DNA of 23,978 nucleotides, taken from CAYSJU01 sp964431495. Lineage in GTDB: Bacteria; Omnitrophota; Gorgyraeia; Tantalellales; Tantalellaceae. This document shows positions 22,201-23,978 of this stretch, piece after piece (the first letter of the stretch is position 1; each line of letters begins with the position of its first letter). Both the position numbers and the translations under genes were made by a program. The stretch covers positions 1 to 23,978 of the forward strand of contig CAYSJU010000029.1 in the NCBI GenBank assembly GCA_964431495.1, given 5' to 3'. The notes under the pieces are model-generated. The model saw nothing but the letters and a program-made list of their open reading frames with translations. It did not search any database and was not told where the DNA came from.

Positions 22201-23883
22201 TCCGGCGTTATAGAAAACCTGGGATGTAAGAATATTATCAGGCACGGTCCTGATTCCACTTTGATTTGATATTTCATCCCTTTCCGCAAAATAAAGAAGG
22301 ATCTCTATGCCTTCCATTGCCAGTTCAGATACCGGAGATTGTCTCTGCAATGCTTCGAAAACGATCTCATTCAGGTAAACAAGATTGTCCACTACGGCAT
22401 GAAAGAAATGATGCCTGACTTGTGAGACGGGCATAGGGCTCTCTCTACTTCCCATCAGGATATCTCCCTGCATTTTCATGCCGGTTAAGTAGCGTTCTAT
22501 GTCAGCCGTCTTATCCAGCATCTCCAGGCATTTACGTCCAAAGGGACCTCCCATTGTCATTCTTCCGCTTCGTATGTTGATCTCGTTCACAGCACCGAAA
22601 TATGCGCCCCGCACCTTTTCCCAGTCTCTCCTGGCCTCATTTATTTCAGCCATTAGTTCATACGCGTAAAGACATCCGTAATCCATTTCCTGACCTTCAT
22701 CAATATATTCACCAGCCTCATCCAGGTCCCTTCTTTCATATGCCCTTCTGGCTTTGCTGAACAGATGGATCATCCTCGCCATCCTGGTTATTTCATCTCC
22801 TATGATCTCGACCCCCAGAAGACTGTCGATATCCTGTTCCCGTCCCGTCAGATGAGATATCTCGTGCATTCTCCACAATATAAGTACCCTTTCCTCCGAA
22901 GTCATACTTTCTATGTCTTCCAGCGATCCCTCTTCTGCCATGATCCGGGGTGATATTTTCAAGAATTCATTAAGTACTGTATAAACGGACTTTGGAACGA
23001 ACAGATTAAGGGCCCTGGCCTGGCGTGTCTCAGGATGGCGAAACGTCCCGGCGTGGGTGATAAGCCCTTCAGCGATATATGAAAAACCCCTCCGCGTCAG
23101 CTCTTCCCCAAGAGCATCATCTTCAATGACATATATACTGACTTCATCCTGGGACAGATTAATGAAATCATAAAGCGGATCGCGTCTTTGCAAAGGTTTT
23201 CTACCCTGTTTGAATACGAGATCATCCAATGCTTCGTTAAGCGCCTGATGTTCTGATAAGCCGCCCGGCTCGTCCGGCTCATCACGTAAGGCTCTCACCT
23301 CGTCCGTCTCGGGGTCTATAAAAAGGGCCGGACCATGGGGGCATTCTTCTTCTGGTGCTGGAAGTTCCTTTTGTTTAAGTATCTGCCTGGAAAGATATCT
23401 GCCGACCTGCGTCTGGTGAATGACCTCATAAGTGAAACCAGGTTCTTCGATATCAGGGATCTCGGAACCGGGGATGTTATGGTTAAAATATCTGATCTTG
23501 TATGTTCCCAGATCTATCATGATGGCTTCGTCTTTTTCATAGACCTCTATTTTCTCGGGAATATTATTTTTGAGTTCATCGGGGATATTTTCTGTGTCTT
23601 TCAGGTCCTGGACCGCTGAATCAATGATATGCTGTATTCTGGTGACATTCTGGTTCCGGGGATCGGCTTCTATTTCCTTTAGAAAAAAGACGATATAGCC
23701 GGTCAATAAAGAGGAAAACGCATCCTGCGGTCCTGTCCTGGTAAAAACAGTCGGGGCTTGTAATGTATTTGTATTGGTAAGTTGAGTATCAGGGGACGCC
23801 CCTACAATGCCCTGAAAAAGCATGGATATGGCGATAGTAATTGCTATAATTTTTGTATATATTTTACCGGATAAAAATGACAT
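13246..23883 (-). CDS. Giant exported protein with three HExxH-TPR-RelE-like modules and C-terminal beta repeats
   Basis: An uninterrupted 3545-residue frame. The N-terminus has a signal peptide (basic K7/K11, hydrophobic core 12-24, likely cleavage after VGA at 29), so it should enter the Sec pathway. Residues 30-183 form an unrecognised N-domain. Three tandem modules begin with GPALFID at 184, 973 and 1762. Each has an HExxH motif (HEISH 340, HEAAH 1129, HETAH 1902), TPR-like helices, a Lys/Arg-rich linker and a RelE/ParE-like domain (about 856-951, 1645-1740, 2410-2507). A degenerate fourth HExxH-type domain has HEYTE at 2656. About six beta-rich repeats (2828-3332) follow. The C-terminal domain (about 3340-3545) has alternating strands and helices, including KIVLLLDMDLTD and VIVVTSKSNLTYF. 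No antitoxin gene lies beside it. Function is unknown: a toxin-like effector or surface/periplasmic scaffold are the options I consider. The ribosome site is weak (GGGT). Confidence 0.95.
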   Translation of the reverse strand: MSFLSGKIYTKIIAITIAISMLFQGIVGASPDTQLTNTNTLQAPTVFTRTGPQDAFSSLLTGYIVFFLKEIEADPRNQNVTRIQHIIDSAVQDLKDTENIPDELKNNIPEKIEVYEKDEAIMIDLGTYKIRYFNHNIPGSEIPDIEEPGFTYEVIHQTQVGRYLSRQILKQKELPAPEEECPHGPALFIDPETDEVRALRDEPDEPGGLSEHQALNEALDDLVFKQGRKPLQRRDPLYDFINLSQDEVSIYVIEDDALGEELTRRGFSYIAEGLITHAGTFRHPETRQARALNLFVPKSVYTVLNEFLKISPRIMAEEGSLEDIESMTSEERVLILWRMHEISHLTGREQDIDSLLGVEIIGDEITRMARMIHLFSKARRAYERRDLDEAGEYIDEGQEMDYGCLYAYELMAEINEARRDWEKVRGAYFGAVNEINIRSGRMTMGGPFGRKCLEMLDKTADIERYLTGMKMQGDILMGSRESPMPVSQVRHHFFHAVVDNLVYLNEIVFEALQRQSPVSELAMEGIEILLYFAERDEISNQSGIRTVPDNILTSQVFYNAGQAYYLAGDYDKTVECFKKSVQHDEGLERAYAALALTYFIRDSSEVSFDRAFEVLEDAEQRLGTSELLTESLEALLEAQTKIESARERANEEFRNGDYSACRRIIEELDREIGKASLPGDLSDLQSKNSELVDLKSQGKSYFANGQFDEATGCFDEILEKNPADEESKRLKEEAVQKKKDEESESDRKVGVKKVIDKATPLFTTAKNQQVSGRISRARSNYNKALEILKASGIEDESITKMIGEIEKRLTAIAGLSDRVERVREEPEESGKRKKTPRKKIEKEKKEKKPKRAKRKTYLSPEAVKEFTATGTELSTGNNRRSVLKAIGRIADRTMKNVDRVEGTRTLMRARSGNFRIFYRDTDSGDVLILSVVRKGDGIYSAAKAQFPDSLDYGPMLEGAITLEDFRKRNGDFGPALFIDPETDEIRALNDEPDEPGGISEHQAVNEACEELVFKQEKEPLRRGDPLYDFINLSQDEVSIYVIEDDALGEELTHRGFSHIAEGLITHAGTFRHPETRETRAFNLFVPKSVYTVLNGFLKISPRVIAEEGSLEDIEGVTSEERLLALWRAHEAAHFIGREQDIDSLLGIGLIGSEITRMAKMIHLFSRAEREYEKRNFEEAYEYFSEAQEMDHHCLYAYEMMIRLNEARRNWVEAQSGYFCALNEMNIRAGRIVSGRPYGRKYLEMLDKGMGRDFYFGGIKRYGEILIGGEESPVPISEVRHYFFFGLIDNVIYLSEIVHQALQGRSEVSNLEKEIIGILLYFAERDELENTSEMETVPDNVLTSQVFYIAGQAYYFSGDHDKAVECFEKSLQHDGNNIDSTLSLVRCQEDCSRESFRKARQGLEQAEEISGPSGILTKTLKMLRETEEKVIAASEKAREQCQKGDYSGCSRTLKSLEGGIGKIPLSKELLALRKNSQELGSLKKRGESYFDSRQFDEAIGCFDKILEKNPADEETKRLKEEAVQKKQDEEAISDRKDEVKKVIDQATPIFTTAKNQQVSGRISRARSNYNKALKILKEADVEDESITKMIKEIKKRLAEIANLPDRVERVRKEPEESGKRKRSSQEEPEKKKKKKEKKPKKAKRKAYLSPEVVAELTATGTELSMGNNPRMVLNAISRIANRTMKTIEKVEGTRTLMRARTGNFRIFYRQTDSGDVLILSVVRKGDGIYSAATARFPDSLDCEPILEQSVTLEDFQKKARGHGPALFIDPRTDEVRALRDEPDGISEHQAVNEAIDEIVFKQGKEPLEKGDPIHDFVNLSTAAISIYVYDDEAFETELDQKGFGYVAEGLLTHAGTYRDPDSNLTRASNLFIPESVYKVLLGLLKRATTDSADDTVVRVWRIHETAHFLNRMADIDARLDHQREGTAGYIFLLAKAERAFEKGRLDEALEHVYKAMEMVHGACFTYELMAQIAEAQGNLVIAQTGCILALNVINIQAGMITIGHPLGDKLMEIVQRGVGNAVILKGVKREGEFLEKMDPGDLGYDEMEAAFKKGLVQNITSVSEIVTRKFEERRPLSRLEMDAVEVLLRAAERREIVNTAMSAVPDEALESHVYFLGGEAYFLTEDYDKAIECFERSIEYEKTHPAGHARLAIAYAYKDRSRGSFEKAHQVIEQAEERFGTVDILSETSEYLTHAEDEIKQSAEKAHKYFEKGDYGNCRRTLTALQKKFGKTPLPDDLLALQSRSEELGSLRSHGRAYMNSGRFDEAIKCFDEILEKNPSDKATKKLKEEAAQLKKDGESEKDRRAIVDKILKSAQEFLTRANNQVVSGKIGRARGNYNKALEILRATEISDEAITKMIDDVEKKLAAIEHLPDTVKREVEEKKRGKRRRTVVLEEEPIAVKMEETKRIVAREIFFSKRVINTLTKGNLATEEYHNRVLESMRRVSTKDMRNVDIDKITDRRYLWRIRTGDIRIVFAYIGQAVLVLSVFKRKKTYKRVFRKFTDSFDYGLILDDAIAMTDFEKQISGEGVTMKAPGSLPMDEDERVDEEYITGLVSRATERTGDVNIQEAAAYINKHAPPLGGAEVTADKIKIYTIDSLGDMMGIPRLEGAEKAIDLIYEYGVYDEKDGMLNIYVTRQYFKTQLKDNTIGLAEFIDHEYTEKVLGYSHRVAASRSCKFIPEGGVGLSPFHYFYADQIIDEKNYELAKFLTAERFASKDVLAVYRGDKSEIRQIEAYETLFFDYLRLLEWLKKAEEEEKHDVLAELSLRIYKILEKHPGIKLTEGQEEIYKNIEQERFYVHEFKTSRQVYMSLSQVPLEAFAGEDEDMVFMGNKLGSRGELYCKGQETPLITFGNYPRSKIAFKMKNGDIYRIWILDNENSVIDFRQMGQIHETDEKFRMRFNLKIERTRFNALGDCIVRDQRLDVVGNLHIGGRAVNFGSYYSMCKVEIKVKSGQIEGVVIFDERGSPVRKVDFVLIYDKKGRLLDSFHHNLPQSKLEKLDGVTLKKFRLNSNGALILGASKDPIPHFHDHPNAEVEIDIIQGHIDKVRILGEDGRAIEEHIFKLVYDEENKVICSFCEMIYSQDFDKTTGRIKRWKTDKGGLLRAGNRTLGSFPVKKESPVEAVVERGITKEVQFFKDEEAKQADGDPIKYSLVYDPRGKLMDSFNRGYSEEKTRKLKRATVKEFYLRDRGVLFWGDRYWAGFTKYPKHKVEFDVVDGIVTEVRIFDKKGERIIETVLLTLIYEVSRKGTEKLFDSYWKRYASVKFQKLKGKYVIRRANLTANKELNIGGKTGSGRNIPRARFPEMQLGAEVVVYVEDAKITGAEEVLLGVERILQNAREVIPRLVHSMMKISERISAKDKDEKIVLLLDMDLTDRDEKKIGKEIERLIRLLTDVENNNGDLKTFLANLEIRRAKGKDLLNKKGNVKDENVIVVTSKSNLTYFKSIEDKAVIAAIDDENFPESAYFPLLEVVLFAIGKYMEWDEDTLREHYGNIPNAAPIEDVDSKLFKRDMRNVVIKLIPDATEFNTRELVDMMERIRDILSKA
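13890..15400 (-). repeat. Block of about six beta-rich repeats of roughly 90 residues (residues about 2828-3332)
   Basis: A pattern recurs: a strand like TVKEFYL, then a G-x-L-x-x-G turn, then KVEFDV-x-x-G-x-I-x-x-VRIFD-x-x-G, then a strand L-x-LVYD and GKLMDSF, then a linker ending in K-x-x-KLK. Clear copies start near residues 2880, 2975, 3070, 3160 and 3245; the first and last are degenerate. The repeats are weakly conserved in sequence but regular in layout, resembling a beta-propeller or stacked beta-sandwich. I do not recognise the family. Confidence 0.65.
15510..16290 (-). repeat. Degenerate fourth HExxH-type domain (residues about 2532-2790)
   Basis: After the third RelE-like domain the protein again shows a SIYVIEDD-like strand (IKIYTIDSLGDMMG), a strand LNIYVTRQYF in the place of NLFVPKSVY, then GLAEFIDHEYTEKVLGYSH. 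The HExxH His2 position is Glu (HEYTE, 2656-2660). No TPR-rich block or RelE-like domain follows. I call it a diverged relative of the module N-half by order of elements; sequence identity is low. Confidence 0.5.
16312..18600 (-). repeat. Module 3 of the exported giant (residues 1762 to about 2524)
   Basis: The most diverged of the three full modules, slightly shorter because of deletions around the HExxH domain. The motif is HETAH (1902-1906) in WRIHETAHFLNRMADID, where the Gly of the other copies is Asn. TPR-like units are kept (YFLGGEAYFLTEDYDKAIEC). The RelE-like domain (2410-2507) reads LWRIRTGDIRIVFA and VLVLSVFKRKKTY, closer to ordinary RelE/ParE spelling than modules 1 and 2, but it lacks the YR after the third strand. 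Confidence 0.88.
18601..20967 (-). repeat. Module 2 of the exported giant (residues 973-1761)
   Basis: Exactly the same length as module 1 and very similar in DNA and protein, which indicates a relatively recent duplication. HExxH is HEAAH at 1129-1133 in WRAHEAAHFIGREQDID. The linker before the RelE-like domain is even more Lys-rich. The RelE-like domain (about 1645-1740) keeps TLMRARTGNFRIFYR and VLILSVVRKGDGIY. Two long stretches of the RelE-like part are nearly base-identical to module 1. Confidence 0.93.
20968..23334 (-). repeat. Module 1 of the exported giant (residues 184-972)
   Basis: Starts at GPALFIDPETDEVRAL and spans exactly 789 residues to the next GPALFID. The first part has SIYVIEDDALGEEL, GLITHAG and WRMHEISH-x5-EQDID, a zincin-like HExxH motif. 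The middle has TPR-like helix pairs, such as YNAGQAYYLAGDYDKTVECF and DEATGCFDEILEKNP. Then comes a basic linker with two A8 tracts in the coding strand, and a RelE-like domain (856-951) with TLMRARSGNFRIFYR and VLILSVVRKGDGIY. The stretch DSLDYG...TLEDF closes it. Confidence 0.93.
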
Positions 23884-23936
23884 AGATACCCATTTTTTTT
23901 AATATTTACTTTTTAATTTGTTAACAAGTTAAACTT

Positions 23937-23965
23937 AATATAACATACAAGAGATAGATAATCAA
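23937..23965 (-). promoter_or_regulatory. Sigma70-type extended -10 promoter of the exported giant
   Basis: On the - strand TTGATT (23965-23960) and TATATT (23942-23937) are 17 bp apart. TGT directly before the -10 gives an extended -10, as at the other giant gene. Transcription would start near 23930, with a leader of about 47 nt before the ATG at 23883. The rest of 23884-23978 is AT-rich with nothing else recognised. Confidence 0.55.
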
Positions 23966-23978
23966 TATAATTCTTTAC

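Overview
This window reads almost entirely from the - strand. It holds two giant genes separated by two isoprenoid genes. In transcription order they are: a 3545-residue exported repeat protein (23883 to 13246), a trans-polyprenyl diphosphate synthase (13198 to 12116), IspH (12099 to 11266), a 449-bp AT-rich intergenic stretch, and a second giant reading frame (10816 to base 1) that runs off the left edge after more than 3600 codons. No rRNA, tRNA, IS element, CRISPR array or phage gene was seen. The MEP-pathway gene ispH, sigma70-like promoters and Shine-Dalgarno signals point to a bacterium. The combination of giant exported proteins, an N-terminal 'hxIQDAH ... EG ... GGYHTEG' domain and SecA-like domains fused into giant membrane proteins is what I would expect of Candidatus Omnitrophota (OP3) or a PVC-related lineage. 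That assignment is inference from remembered family features. The 100-N run suggests a draft or metagenome assembly.

Right half (13246-23883). The exported giant has a cleavable-looking signal peptide. It then carries three tandem modules; the first two are exactly 789 residues each. Each module holds an HExxH-containing domain, TPR-like helices, a Lys/Arg-rich linker and a domain that reads like a RelE/ParE-family toxin fold. A fourth, degenerate copy of the HExxH domain follows (HEYTE), then about six beta-rich repeats of roughly 90 residues, then a conserved-looking C-terminal domain. A sigma70-type promoter with an extended -10 lies 5' of the gene.

Middle (11266-13198). The prenyl synthase and IspH are packed 47 nt and 16 nt apart behind the giant gene, so they may be co-transcribed with it. 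IspH makes IPP/DMAPP, which the prenyl synthase condenses.

Left half (1-10816). The second giant has its own strong promoter and an AGGAGGG ribosome binding site. It fuses an N-terminal signal anchor, a TraB/ChaN-like domain, a long helical region, several membrane segments, a divergent SecA-like ATPase (Walker A, DEAD box, preprotein-crosslinking-like segment, motif VI), a polytopic membrane block, an acidic/proline-rich linker and an array of 65-residue repeats. The array contains an assembly gap and continues past the window.

The most interesting reading is that the membrane-embedded SecA-like giant and the exported multi-module giant belong to one undescribed secretion/effector or cell-surface system. 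The sequence shows their architecture and proximity, but not that they work together.
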